Shown in pieces: positions 33,944 to 46,289 of a DNA stretch of 64,000 bases. The DNA comes from Nocardioides renjunii. Its GTDB lineage: Bacteria > Actinomycetota > Actinomycetes > Propionibacteriales > Nocardioidaceae. Made by a program: the position numbers and the translations under genes. The stretch's first letter is position 1. Each line of letters begins with the position of its first letter. The DNA lies in assembly GCF_034661175.1 (NCBI RefSeq), contig NZ_CP141058.1:2356001-2420000 (forward strand). The letters are read 5' to 3'. Under the pieces are notes generated by a model. That model saw nothing but the letters and a program-made list of their open reading frames with translations, was not told the DNA's origin and searched no databases.

Positions 33944-36900
33944 CCGGCGGCCGCCGCCACGTGCGGCGCAGCCGGCCGACGACCTCCGCCGCCGCGGGAA
34001 GCAGGTCGAAGCCGGGGCGGTCGGCCTGCTCCTCGAGGAGCCGGTCGACCCGCCCCGGCACCGCTGCGTCCGCGAGCGCCACGAGCGGCTCCCACGCCAT
34101 GACGGGGATGCTGCGGTTGTAGGCCCAGCGGTGGGCGGTGGCCAGCAGCAGGGCGGCGTCCTCGTGCTGGTCGGCCTCGCCGAACCGCAGGATCCAGGCG
34201 GCCAGCGCCACCATCAGCACGCCGTTGAGCGGCAGGTCGGTGAACCACAGGGCACCGTCGGGCAGGCCCGCGCCGGTGCCGACCAGGAGGTCGCGCAGCT
34301 CGTCGGCACGGGGGTCCTGCTCGCGGGTGCCGAAGCGGGCGTGGGTGACCAGGGCCGCGGACCCGGCCAGCATCAGCCACGGGTTGGCGGCACCGGGCTC
34401 GCTCTCGGAGACCATCCGGACGATGGCGTCGTAGCGACGGATCGCCTCGGCGTGGTGGCCGCGGGCCAGCGCGAGCTCCGCCTGGGCGACCTGCCAGGTC
34501 AGCCGAGCGCCCATCTGCGAGTGCTCGCCGTCGGGCGGCCCGATCCCCTCCAGCAACCGCTCGGCCCGGTCGAGGTCGCCGTCGAGCAGGGGCGAGATGG
34601 CCGTCGCCATCCGGAGGCTGTAGGCGTCGGTCATCGAGTGCACGAGCCGGAGCAGCGGCCACGCCACCTCGGCGTGGTGGGCGGCCCCGTGGTGGTCCCC
34701 CACCGCCATCGACAGCTGGCTCAGCTCGGCATGGACGGACGCCATGAGGTAGGGCGGCAGCGGCCCCGCCGCCAGCGCGCCGGTGGCGTACGACCGCGCG
34801 GCCGCCACGTCTCCCGCGTTCTCGGCGACGATCGCCGCCCACATCAGCAGCGCGCCGGCCATGGCCGGGCGCTCCTGCCGCGCGGCCACCTCCGCCATCC
34901 GCGTCCCGACGTCGACCGGCGTGTCGACGACGTGCACGGTGTGCGCGATCAGGCCCCACGGGCCGGTGGGCGTGTCCCGCTGCACCAGGAGGCCGCGGAG
35001 CCCGGAAAGGTCGGCGGCGGGTATCCACCCCAGGTGGATCATCAGGACGCCGCCCGCCTCCTCGGCGTAGCGGTGCAGCCCCGGCGGCACCTCCCACCCC
35101 GCCATGAGCTCGGCCGCGGCGTCGCAGACGGCGAAGATCCTCGGCTGGTCGCCGGTCACGGTCCACAGGCTCCCGAGCAGGGACACCAGGCGGGCGACGA
35201 GCTCGCGGTCGCCGACGTCGAGCGCGTGGCGCAGCACGTCGGTGAGGTTGTTCTGCTCCCGCACGAGTGCGTCGACCATCGCGACCTGGTCGTCGGCGAG
35301 CACCAGGTCCTGCGACCGGGCCGCCACGTCGACCGCCCACCGCCGCTGCGCCGCCACGGCAGCGTCCTGCTCACCGGTGCGGACGAGCTGGTCGGCGGCG
35401 AACTCTCTGATGGTCTCCAGCGCCCGGAAGCGCACGCCGGAGCCGGCCTCGCCGACCACGAGGAGCGACTGCTCGACGAGCTCCTCCACGACGTCGGGAC
35501 CGTCGGCGCCGAGCACGGCCAGCGCCGTGGACCGGTCGAAGCCGTCCTGGAACACCGAGAGGTGCGCGAGGGCGCGGCGCTCCCGCTCGCCGAGGAGGTC
35601 CCACGACCACGCGATCACCGCCTCGAGCGTGCGGTGCCGGTCGGGCATGCTGCGGTCGCGGGTGCGCAGGGTGGCGAAGCGGTCCTCGAGGGCCGCGGCG
35701 ACCTCGCTGACGCTCATGGTGCGCACCCGCGCCGCGGCGAGCTCGACGGCGAGCGGGAGGCCGTCGAGCCGCTGCACGACCGATCGCACGGCGGCCGGGT
35801 CCAGCACCGTGCCCGGTCGCGTCGCCGAGGCGCGGCGGACGAACAGCTCCTCGGCGTCGACCGTCGACAGCTGGGTCAGCGGCACCGCCCGCTCGGCCGC
35901 CAGCCTGAGCGGCGCGCGGCTGGTCGCCAGCACCCGTAGGTCGCGCGTGGTGGCCAGCAGGAAGGCGACGAGCGCCGCGACCGGCTCGAGGACGTGCTCG
36001 CAGTTGTCGAGGACGAGAAGGGCGGGGCCGGCATCGAGCTCCTGGGCGATCCGCCCGCGGACGTCAGCCTGCTGAGCCGGGCTGAGCGCGAGCCGGGGGG
36101 TGACCGACCCCCGGACCCCGAGCGCGGCGCCCACCGCCGCGACGACGTCGTCACCGGCGCCCACCCCGACCAGCTCCACCACGTGCACCCGCGCCAGCGT
36201 CGACTCCCCGGCGAGGACCTGGGCGATGCTGGTCTTGCCGATGCCGCCGGGACCCAGCACGGTGACCAGCCGCGACGTCGCGAGCGCCGCCCGCAGGCTG
36301 GCGAGGTCCTGCTCGCGCCCGAGCAGGCCGGCGCCGTCGTACCTCAGGCCGGTGCGCACCGGCTCGTCCGCCGCGAGCAGCTCGGCGTGGAGGCGCTGCA
36401 GCGCCGGGTCGGGGTCGACGCCCAGCCGGTCGGCGAGGTCCGCGCGATAGTCCTCGTAGCGCGTGAGCGCCGCGGCGGGGCCGGCCGTCGCCGCCACCGA
36501 GCGCAGCAGGGCGACGAGGACGTCGGTGTCGTCGGGCCGGCGCTCGTGCGCGGCCACCAGCCCGTCGTGGGCCTCGGCGTGCCGGCCCAGCCGGGAGGCC
36601 GCGAGCGCCACGACGTCGCGCGCGGTCGTACGCCGCTGGGCCGCGGCCAGCCGGACCTCGGCCAGCGGGCCGTCGTCGGGCACGCCGACCGCCACCGCCG
36701 CCGCCTCCGACGCGAGCCGGAGGGCGGTGTCCGGGTCCCCCGCGGCCAGCGCCGTACGCGCGGAGGCGAGGGCGGCCGCCTGGGCGCGCACGTCGACCTC
36801 GTCGTCGGACAGGCCGAGGCGGTAGCCGCCGTCGACGCGCTGGATGACGTCGGCCGAGGAGGCCGAGCGGGTGCGTGACACCAGCACCTGCAGCGCCTTG

Positions 36901-37076
36901 GCCGGGTGCTGCGGCTCGGCGTCGGGCCAGATCTCCGCGACGAGCCGGCCGTCGGACGCCCCGGCCGGGTCCGAGGCCAGCACGGCGAGCAGCGCGCCCA
37001 CCCGGTCGCCCGGCAGTGCGACGCCGTCCCACGAGACGCCGTCGAGCAGCCGCAGCCGCGGCGCCGGGATGGTCAT
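33927..37076 (-). CDS. BTAD-domain transcriptional regulator with ATPase and TPR-like region
   Basis: This is a 1049-aa regulator of the AfsR/SARP-like large ATPase group. The ATG at 37076 overlaps the xerD stop (ATGA). Residues 5-95 are an OmpR-type winged helix ([12 protein letters not shown] ... [10 protein letters not shown] ... [16 protein letters not shown]), then a BTAD domain (to about 250). An NTPase domain follows: Walker [10 protein letters not shown], Walker [13 protein letters not shown], and the domain signature [14 protein letters not shown]. The last 450 residues are helical repeats. No LuxR helix-turn-helix is seen at the C-terminus. It overlaps drrB tail to tail and could control it; this is position-based. 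Confidence 0.9.
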   Translation of the reverse strand: MTIPAPRLRLLDGVSWDGVALPGDRVGALLAVLASDPAGASDGRLVAEIWPDAEPQHPAKALQVLVSRTRSASSADVIQRVDGGYRLGLSDDEVDVRAQAAALASARTALAAGDPDTALRLASEAAAVAVGVPDDGPLAEVRLAAAQRRTTARDVVALAASRLGRHAEAHDGLVAAHERRPDDTDVLVALLRSVAATAGPAAALTRYEDYRADLADRLGVDPDPALQRLHAELLAADEPVRTGLRYDGAGLLGREQDLASLRAALATSRLVTVLGPGGIGKTSIAQVLAGESTLARVHVVELVGVGAGDDVVAAVGAALGVRGSVTPRLALSPAQQADVRGRIAQELDAGPALLVLDNCEHVLEPVAALVAFLLATTRDLRVLATSRAPLRLAAERAVPLTQLSTVDAEELFVRRASATRPGTVLDPAAVRSVVQRLDGLPLAVELAAARVRTMSVSEVAAALEDRFATLRTRDRSMPDRHRTLEAVIAWSWDLLGERERRALAHLSVFQDGFDRSTALAVLGADGPDVVEELVEQSLLVVGEAGSGVRFRALETIREFAADQLVRTGEQDAAVAAQRRWAVDVAARSQDLVLADDQVAMVDALVREQNNLTDVLRHALDVGDRELVARLVSLLGSLWTVTGDQPRIFAVCDAAAELMAGWEVPPGLHRYAEEAGGVLMIHLGWIPAADLSGLRGLLVQRDTPTGPWGLIAHTVHVVDTPVDVGTRMAEVAARQERPAMAGALLMWAAIVAENAGDVAAARSYATGALAAGPLPPYLMASVHAELSQLSMAVGDHHGAAHHAEVAWPLLRLVHSMTDAYSLRMATAISPLLDGDLDRAERLLEGIGPPDGEHSQMGARLTWQVAQAELALARGHHAEAIRRYDAIVRMVSESEPGAANPWLMLAGSAALVTHARFGTREQDPRADELRDLLVGTGAGLPDGALWFTDLPLNGVLMVALAAWILRFGEADQHEDAALLLATAHRWAYNRSIPVMAWEPLVALADAAVPGRVDRLLEEQADRPGFDLLPAAAEVVGRLRRTWRRPPVTSSG

Positions 37077-38005
37077 CCGCGGGCCCGCGGGTGCGCCGTC
37101 GCGAACACCTCGCGCAGGTTGTCGACCGTGACCAGCGTGTAGACCTGCGTCGTGGTGACGGAGGCGTGGCCGAGCAGCTCCTGCACGACGCGCACGTCGG
37201 CGCCCCCGTCGAGGAGGTGGGTGGCGAAGGAGTGGCGCATGGTGTGCGGCGAGACGGAGGCGGTCACCCCGGCGCGCTCGGCGGTCCGCACCAGCACCGA
37301 CCACGCGCTCTGACGCGACAGCCGGCCCCCACGTGCGTTGAGGAACAGCGCCGGTCCCCCGCGGCCCGTGCCGACCAGCTCGGGGCGGGCCCGGCTGAGG
37401 TAGGCCGCCACGGCGTCGCGCGCGAAGCCGCCCACCGGCACCAGCCGCTCCTTGCCGCCCTTGCCGCGCAGCAGCACCGTGCCGTCGACCGGGTCGAGGT
37501 CGTCGACGTCGAGGCCGACCGCCTCGGAGATGCGGGCACCGGTGCCGTAGAGCACCTCGAGCAGCGCACGGTCGCGCAGCGCCAGCACCGTGTCGGGCGC
37601 GCCAGCGGCCTCGAGGATCGCCTCGACGTCCGACAGCGGCAGCGCCTTCGGGAGCCGCTTGGCCGGCGTCGGGGGCTTCACCGCCGCGGCTGGGTCGGCG
37701 GTGGCGAGGCCGTCGGACACCGCGAACCTGTGGAACCCGCGCACCGCGACCACCGTCCGGGCCGCCGACGTCGCGCTCAGCGGCGGGTGCGCCTCGCTGC
37801 CCTCGCGCAGGCTCACCAGGAACGCGGCCACCGTCGCCTCGGTGACCGCGTCCAGGTCGTCGATGCCCTGGCCGGTGAGGAACTCGTCGTAGCGGGCCAG
37901 GTCACGGCGGTAGGAGCTCAGCGTGTTGGCCGCGAGGCCGCGCTCGACCGCGAGGTGGTCGAGGTAGGTGCGTACGGCGCGGCCCAGCGTCACCCGCCCA
38001 GTCAA
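37073..38005 (-). CDS. xerD: Tyrosine recombinase XerD
   Basis: This is a 310-aa site-specific recombinase that resolves chromosome dimers at dif with XerC. The catalytic residues are visible: Arg in GTGARISEA, Lys in [11 protein letters not shown], His and Arg in [12 protein letters not shown], His in [11 protein letters not shown], and Tyr in QVYTLVT. The N-terminal SAM-like domain is [20 protein letters not shown]. The start is either TTG at 38005 or GTG at 37993. The gene follows ald by 7 nt. In M. tuberculosis the homologue also lies near the NUDIX gene. Confidence 0.95.
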   Translation of the reverse strand: MTGRVTLGRAVRTYLDHLAVERGLAANTLSSYRRDLARYDEFLTGQGIDDLDAVTEATVAAFLVSLREGSEAHPPLSATSAARTVVAVRGFHRFAVSDGLATADPAAAVKPPTPAKRLPKALPLSDVEAILEAAGAPDTVLALRDRALLEVLYGTGARISEAVGLDVDDLDPVDGTVLLRGKGGKERLVPVGGFARDAVAAYLSRARPELVGTGRGGPALFLNARGGRLSRQSAWSVLVRTAERAGVTASVSPHTMRHSFATHLLDGGADVRVVQELLGHASVTTTQVYTLVTVDNLREVFATAHPRARG

Positions 38006-38012
38006 GCGCCTC

Positions 38013-39128
38013 TCACCCGAGGATGCTGTCGAGACCCACCGACTCGATGCCGACGGCGTCGCCGACCGGGCCGTTGGTGAGCTGGCCGGCGTGCGTGTTG
38101 AGGCCCAGCGCGAGGCTGCGGTCGTCGCGCAGCGCCTGCTCCCAGCCCTTGTCGGCGAGCGCGACGGCGTAGGGCAGCGTCGCGTTGGTGAGGGCGTACG
38201 TCGAGGTGTTGGGGACCGCGCCCGGCATGTTGGCCACGCAGTAGAACACCGAGTCGTGCACCTCGTAGGTCGGGTCGTCGTGCGTGGTGGCGTGGGAGTC
38301 CTCGAAGCAGCCGCCCTGGTCGATGGCGATGTCGACGAGCACCGAGCCCGGCTTCATCCGCGACACCAGGTCGTTGCTGACCAGCTTGGGCGCCGCGGCG
38401 CCGGGGATCAGCACCGCGCCGATCACCATGTCGGCCTCCATCACCTGCTGCTCGATGGCGAGCTTGGAGGAGGCCAGGCCGTGGACGCGGTTGTTGTAGC
38501 GCCAGAACGACATCCGCAGCTTGTCGAGGTCGGTGTCGAGCAGCGTCACGTCGGCACCCATGCCCAGCGCGATGTTGGCGGCGTTCTGGCCCGAGACGCC
38601 GGCGCCGATGATGACGACCTTGGCGTTGGCCACGCCGCCGACCCCGCCCATGAGGACGCCGCGGCCGCCGTTGGCCTTCATCAGCGAGTGGGCGCCCACC
38701 TGCGGGGCCAGGCAGCCGGCGACTTCGGACATCGGGTAGAGCAGCGGCAGGCCGCCCGAGGGGAGCTGGACCGTCTCGTAGGCGATGGCGGTGACCTTGC
38801 GCTGCACCAGCTCCTCGGTCAGCGGCTTGTCGGCGGCGAGGTGGAGGTAGGTGAAGAGGGTCTGGCCCTCGCGCATCTGGGCGTACTCCTCGGCGACCGG
38901 CTCCTTGACCTTGAGGACCATGTCGGCGCTGCCCCACACGTCGTCGGCGGTGTCGAGCATCGTGGCGCCGGCGGCGACGTACTCCGCGTCGGGGATCTGC
39001 GACCCCTCGCCGGCGGTCTTCTCGACGACGACGTCGTGGCCGTGCTGGACCAGCTCGTGCACGCCGATGGGGGTCAGAGCCACGCGGTACTCGCGGTTCT
39101 TGACTTCCTTGGGTACGCCGACCTTCAT
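38013..39128 (-). CDS. ald: Alanine dehydrogenase
   Basis: This 371-aa enzyme interconverts L-alanine and pyruvate plus ammonia with NAD. N-terminal [20 protein letters not shown], the substrate Lys-containing VLKVKEP, His in LHLAADKPL, and the NAD-binding [20 protein letters not shown] are typical. The ATG at 39128 has GAGGAGC at a good distance. Insertion of ald between NUDIX and xerD differs from the M. tuberculosis order, as far as I recall. Confidence 0.98.
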   Translation of the reverse strand: MKVGVPKEVKNREYRVALTPIGVHELVQHGHDVVVEKTAGEGSQIPDAEYVAAGATMLDTADDVWGSADMVLKVKEPVAEEYAQMREGQTLFTYLHLAADKPLTEELVQRKVTAIAYETVQLPSGGLPLLYPMSEVAGCLAPQVGAHSLMKANGGRGVLMGGVGGVANAKVVIIGAGVSGQNAANIALGMGADVTLLDTDLDKLRMSFWRYNNRVHGLASSKLAIEQQVMEADMVIGAVLIPGAAAPKLVSNDLVSRMKPGSVLVDIAIDQGGCFEDSHATTHDDPTYEVHDSVFYCVANMPGAVPNTSTYALTNATLPYAVALADKGWEQALRDDRSLALGLNTHAGQLTNGPVGDAVGIESVGLDSILG

Positions 39129-39206
39129 GCCTTGCTCCTCAGTGTCTCGGGGCGCACGCCGGTGTGGCAGCCCTCACAGCGGGAGCGAGACTACTCCCGG
39201 ACGGGG

Positions 39207-39830
39207 TCAGGACGCGTCCAGGGTGCCGCGCTGCCGCAGGACCTCGTAGGCGAGCACCGCCTGCACCAGCGGACCCTGCCGCACGCGCCCCTCGAGCGCC
39301 GCGTCGAGCAGCTCGGACATGGGCACCCGGAAGGTCTCCATCTCCGCCTCCTCGTGGTGCATCTCGAAGTCGCCGCGGGAGGCCGGCGTCAGTCCGCGGG
39401 CGAGGAAGATCTCGTGCACCTCGTCGCTGATCCCCGCGCTGGAGAACGTGCTCAGCAGCGGGCGCCAGTCCGACGCCTCGAGCTCCACCTCCTCCCTGAG
39501 CTCGCGCTTGGCCGTCTCCACCGCCGGCTCGTCGCCGGCGTCGCGCAGGCCCGCGGGCAGCTCGACGAACTCGTAGCCGCTCGTGTGCCGGTACTGGCGC
39601 AGGCACACCACCTGCTCGTCGTCGTCGACCGCCAGCACGATCACGGCTCCGGGGTGCTCCAGGCTGAGCCGGCTGAACTGCTCGGGATGGCCGGGCCGGG
39701 TGATGACGTCCTCGCGGAGCGCCACCACCCAGTCGTCGCGGTGCAGGTCGCGGCTCGACACCACCGGCCAGGTCATCGGCCGGTCGGCGAGCGGCTGCGC
39801 GGGTGCGGTCAGGTCGGTCTCGTCGGGCAT
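39207..39830 (-). CDS. NUDIX hydrolase, ADP-ribose pyrophosphatase-like
   Basis: This is a 207-aa NUDIX enzyme. The Nudix box is present as PAGLRDAGDEP followed by ETAKRELREEVEL; it has one extra residue before the first Glu and Glu in place of the final Gly of the consensus. The upstream VCLRQYRHTSGYEFVELPAG is typical for ADP-ribose pyrophosphatases. A NUDIX gene next to xerD and pyrG is found in M. tuberculosis (Rv1700). It starts at ATG 39830, divergent from pepN with 58 nt between. Confidence 0.9.
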   Translation of the reverse strand: MPDETDLTAPAQPLADRPMTWPVVSSRDLHRDDWVVALREDVITRPGHPEQFSRLSLEHPGAVIVLAVDDDEQVVCLRQYRHTSGYEFVELPAGLRDAGDEPAVETAKRELREEVELEASDWRPLLSTFSSAGISDEVHEIFLARGLTPASRGDFEMHHEEAEMETFRVPMSELLDAALEGRVRQGPLVQAVLAYEVLRQRGTLDAS

Positions 39831-39888
39831 GCCCCTGACGCTAGGGCATGCCTCGCAGGCGCTCGCACGCAGTGAGTACGGTCACCCC

Positions 39889-42336
39889 ATGACGTTGTCG
39901 ACCCTCACGCAGCACGAAGCAGCCACCCGCTCCGCCCTCCTCGAGGTCCAGCGCTACGACATCGCGGTCGACATGACCGGGCTGCTCGACGGAGAGGTCT
40001 TCGCCTCCACCAGCACCGTCACGTTCACCTGCTCCGAGCCCGGTGCGACCACGTTCGTCGACGTCGCGATGGACCTGCACCGCGCGACGCTCAACGGCGA
40101 GGAGCTCGACGTCTCCGCGGCCGCGGACGGCCGCCTCCCGCTGCCGGCGCTCGCCGCCGACAACGTCCTCGTCGTCGAGGCCAGCACCACCAACACAGCG
40201 ACCGGCGAGGGCATCCTCCGCACCGTCGACCCGACCGACAAGCTGGTCTACGTCTGGACCAGCCTCGAGCCCGACGAGGCCCGCCGGGTGTGGGCGTGCT
40301 TCGACCAGCCCGACCTCAAGGCGCCCCACCGCTTCGTCGTCACCGCGCCGTCGTCGTGGCTCGTCACCTCCAACGGCGCCCCCGAGACCGTCGAGGACCA
40401 CGAGACCGACGACGCGCGGGTGTGGACCTTCCCCGACACGCCCCGCCTGTCGACGTACGTCGTGGTGGTCAACGCCGGCCCGTTCCACGAGGTACGTCGC
40501 CAGCACGACGGCTACGACCTGGGGTTCTACTGCCGCCAGTCGCTCGTCCCGGTCCTGGAGCGCGACCTCGACGAGCTCGTCACCCTCACCCGCCAGGGGC
40601 TGGCCTTCTTCGGCGAGCGGTTCGCGTTCCCGTTCCCGCAGGAGCGCTACGACCAGGTCTTCGTGCCCAACCTGGGCGGCGCGATGGAGAACTGGGGCTG
40701 CGTCACCTACGGCGACGGCCAGCTGTTCCGCACTCCCCCGACCCACGCCCAGCGCGCCGTCCGCGCCGAGTTCATCTTCCACGAGATGGCGCACATGTGG
40801 TTCGGCGACCTCGTGACCATGCAGTGGTGGGACGACCTCTGGCTCAACGAGGCGTTCGCGTCGTGGGCCGCCAACTGGGGCATGGCCCACGCCAGCGACT
40901 TCACCGAGCAGTGGGCGACCTTCCTGGCCGCCTCCAAGCGCACGGCCTACGAGATGGACATGAGCCCGGCCCGCCACCCGATCCGGGGCGAGGTGGCCGA
41001 CGCCTCCGCCGCGATGTCGAACTTCGACGCCATCACCTACGTCAAGGGCCAGAGCGTGCTGCACCAGCTCGTGGCCTACATCGGCGAGGACGCCTTCGTC
41101 GAGGGGCTGCGTGACTACTTCAGCCGCTTCGCCTTCTCCAACACCCGCCTCGACGACCTCATGGACTGCTACTCCCGTGCCTCGGGGCGTGACCTGTCGG
41201 CGTGGACGAGCGCCTGGCTGGACGAGGCCGGAACCGACGTCATCTCCCTCACCGCCGACGAGCTCGTGGTGGAGACCCCCGAGGGCGGGGAGCCGCGGCC
41301 GCACCGCCTCGACATCGCTGTCTTCGACACCTCCGGCGAGCGCCTCGTGCCGGTCGGCCGTTCCTCGCACGAGGTCGGCGGCCGGCGCACGCCGGTCGAG
41401 CTGCCGGCGGGCGACCTGCGCCTGGTCAACGCCGGCGACTACACGTTCGCCGCGGTCAAGCCCGACGAGCACTCGCTCGAGCTGATGCTGCACCACGTCG
41501 ACCAGCTCGACGACCCGCTCGACCGGGCGCTGGTGGCGGCGACCGCCGGCCAGCTGCTGCTCCTCGGCGACGTGGCCCCGCGCGAGGTGTCGGCGGCCCT
41601 CACCCGGGCCCTCGCCTCGGAGACCAGCCCCGCGCTGATCGAGCCGTTCCTCGGCCAGGCGCTCCAGGTGGCCGACCGCTGGGCACCCGCGGCCGAGTCA
41701 CCCGCCCTGCTGCGCGCACTCGCCGACGCGGTGCTCGGCCTCGTCGAGGTCCCCGACGCCCGCCAGGCCGCCCTGCGGACCCTCGCGGCCTCCGCGTCCA
41801 CCGACGCCCACTGGTCGGTGCTGGAGGCGGCCGCGGAGCAGGCCACCGACCTCGACCTCGCGTGGCGCATCGCCGTACGCCGCTCCGAGCTCGGCGACTA
41901 CGACGAGGACCGCGTCGCCCGGCTGCTAGAGGCCGACCCCGACCCCGACGCCGGCATGCGCCGGCTCGGCGTGCTGGCGGCGCGGCCCGACGTCGAGGCG
42001 AAGGAGGAGGTGTGGCGCGCGTTCTTCGTCGACTACGCCGTGCCGGCGAGCCGGGAGACGCTCGTCCTCGGCTCGACGTTCTGGCGCCCCGGCCAGGCCG
42101 AGCTCCTCGCCCCGTTCACCCACCGCTACCTGGAGGAGCTGCCCAGGCTCAAGGGCGGCCTGCTCAACCAGGGGCTCACCATCCGGGCGATGTACCCCCT
42201 CGGCGCCGGCGACGCGACGTTCCTCGCCGCGGCGGAGGCGGCGGCGGAGGACCCCTCGCTCATGGCCTACGCCCGCACCCAGCTCCGCTCGAACTCGTTC
42301 GTGCTGAGCCGGATCCTGGAGGCGCGGCAGCTCTGA
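39889..42336 (+). CDS. pepN: Aminopeptidase N (M1 family)
   Basis: This is an 815-aa zinc aminopeptidase. The ATG at 39889 (MTLSTLTQHEAATRSALLEV) gives a family-length protein. The exopeptidase motif is GGAMENWG, the zinc motif is HEMAHMWFGD plus the downstream Glu in WLNEAFASW, and the later Tyr lies in the AITYVKGQ region. A C-terminal ERAP1-like helical domain completes it. It removes N-terminal residues from peptides in the cytoplasm. It has no signal peptide. The stop runs straight into the first hairpin of a repeat array. Confidence 0.97.
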   Translation: MTLSTLTQHEAATRSALLEVQRYDIAVDMTGLLDGEVFASTSTVTFTCSEPGATTFVDVAMDLHRATLNGEELDVSAAADGRLPLPALAADNVLVVEASTTNTATGEGILRTVDPTDKLVYVWTSLEPDEARRVWACFDQPDLKAPHRFVVTAPSSWLVTSNGAPETVEDHETDDARVWTFPDTPRLSTYVVVVNAGPFHEVRRQHDGYDLGFYCRQSLVPVLERDLDELVTLTRQGLAFFGERFAFPFPQERYDQVFVPNLGGAMENWGCVTYGDGQLFRTPPTHAQRAVRAEFIFHEMAHMWFGDLVTMQWWDDLWLNEAFASWAANWGMAHASDFTEQWATFLAASKRTAYEMDMSPARHPIRGEVADASAAMSNFDAITYVKGQSVLHQLVAYIGEDAFVEGLRDYFSRFAFSNTRLDDLMDCYSRASGRDLSAWTSAWLDEAGTDVISLTADELVVETPEGGEPRPHRLDIAVFDTSGERLVPVGRSSHEVGGRRTPVELPAGDLRLVNAGDYTFAAVKPDEHSLELMLHHVDQLDDPLDRALVAATAGQLLLLGDVAPREVSAALTRALASETSPALIEPFLGQALQVADRWAPAAESPALLRALADAVLGLVEVPDARQAALRTLAASASTDAHWSVLEAAAEQATDLDLAWRIAVRRSELGDYDEDRVARLLEADPDPDAGMRRLGVLAARPDVEAKEEVWRAFFVDYAVPASRETLVLGSTFWRPGQAELLAPFTHRYLEELPRLKGGLLNQGLTIRAMYPLGAGDATFLAAAEAAAEDPSLMAYARTQLRSNSFVLSRILEARQL

Positions 42337-42448
42337 CCGGGCACTTCGTGCCCGTCCCAGCCGCCGACCGGGCACTTCGTGCCCGTCCCAGCCGCCGACC
42401 GGGCGGTTCCTGCCCGTCCTGGTGGTACGGACGGGCACGACGTGCCCG
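42335..42448. repeat. Array of four GC hairpins between convergent pepN and pyrG
   Basis: A 31-nt unit repeats at 42335-42365 and 42366-42396 without a mismatch. Each contains the stem CGGGCAC / GTGCCCG with loop TTC. A third, shorter unit (42397-42420) has CGGGC ... GCCCG, and a fourth hairpin at 42432-42448 has the same stem with loop GAC. The array fills the 120-nt gap and probably ends transcription in both directions. Confidence 0.8.
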
Positions 42449-42456
42449 CTCGGCGC

Positions 42457-45076
<2,620 letters not shown>

Positions 45077-45080
<4 letters not shown>

Positions 45081-46285
45081 GGGAGGAGTCCTCGAACGTC
45101 GTCGAACAGGTCGGTGGTGGTGCGGGAGACAGAGGGTGAGACGTCGTCGACCCACTGCTGGCCGACGGGCGTCACGCTGATGGCGGCCCCGACGGCGAGC
45201 ACGCCCGCCAGGACGGCGCCGAGCAGGTGGCGCGGGCGTACGGCGCCGTCGTAGAGCCGCGGGAGCGCGGCGGCGTCGACGAGGTCCGGCCCGAGCTTGA
45301 GCCGGGTCAGGAAGGTGCTCGCGAGCCCGGCACGGCGGCGGTCGAGGAACTCGTCGAGGGTGGCGTGCATGCCGACGCCCACGATGAGGGCGGCCTCCCG
45401 GGCGGACGCCAGCAGCAGCGCGGCGTCCTCGGTGGTGGCGGTGGTCTCGAACCGCAGGGGGCGGATGCCGAGCCGCTCGAGGCGCTCGGTGGCGGTGCGC
45501 GGGGCGCCGCGCTCCACGAGCACGACGACGTCGCGCGCCTTGCGGAGCACGGCGGCGCTGGGCAGGTCGTCGGTGTCACCGGTGACCACGACCACGTCGG
45601 GCTTGTGCCCGGCGCTCACCAGCGCGTCGGCGCCGCGGTCGACGGCGATCAGGACCGGCTTCTGCTCGCGCACGAACGGCTTGATGCCGCGCAGCTCGTC
45701 CTCCCAGCCGTGCGAGCGGACCACCACGACGACGGGGCGCCCGGCCATCTCGGTGGCGGTCCTCGGCACGCCGTGGCCATGGAGGAGCAGGTCCTGCTCG
45801 CGCCGGAGAAACTCGGTGCTGTTGTGCGTGAAGCTCTCGAGCTGGGCGGCGAGGCCGCTGCGGGCCCGGGCCATCTCGGTCCGCACCACGTCGGGGGTCA
45901 GCTCGCGCGCGGGCGCGACGAGGGCGTCGCCCGAGTGCACCACGCCCCCGTCGATGCGGACGTCGGAGCCGTCCTTGAGGCGGTCGAAAATCTCCGGCCC
46001 GGCGCTGTCGACCACCACGACCCCCGCCTCGACGAGCCGCTCCGGCCCGAGGTTGGGGTAGCGGCCCGAGATCATCGGGCTCGCGTTGACCACGGCGACG
46101 ACTCCGGCGTCGATGAGCGACTGGGCGGTGTCGCGGTCCATGTCGACGTGGTCGAGGACTGCGACGTCACCGGCGCGGAGGCGACCCAGGACGCTGGCCG
46201 TGCGTCGGTGGATCCGGGCGGGGCCGTGGACGCCGGGGAGGGCGGAGGCTGGGCGGGGGCGGACTGCGAACTTCATCCGCGCCAT
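45077..46285 (-). CDS. steA: SteA-like protein (cytokinesis-associated, thiamine pyrophosphokinase-like fold)
   Basis: This is a 402-aa protein. The N-terminus GPARIHRRTASVLGRLRAGD VAVLDH and the central HGWEDELRGIKPFVREQKPV and VVVTGDTDDLPS match the SteA family; the fold is related to thiamine pyrophosphokinase. A C-terminal membrane segment (HLLGAVLAGVLAVGAAISV) anchors it. In corynebacteria SteA and SteB act in cell separation. The start is ATG 46285, or 46276 (MKFAVRPRP). It is 4 nt after recN. Confidence 0.9.
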
Positions 46286-46289
46286 GTTC

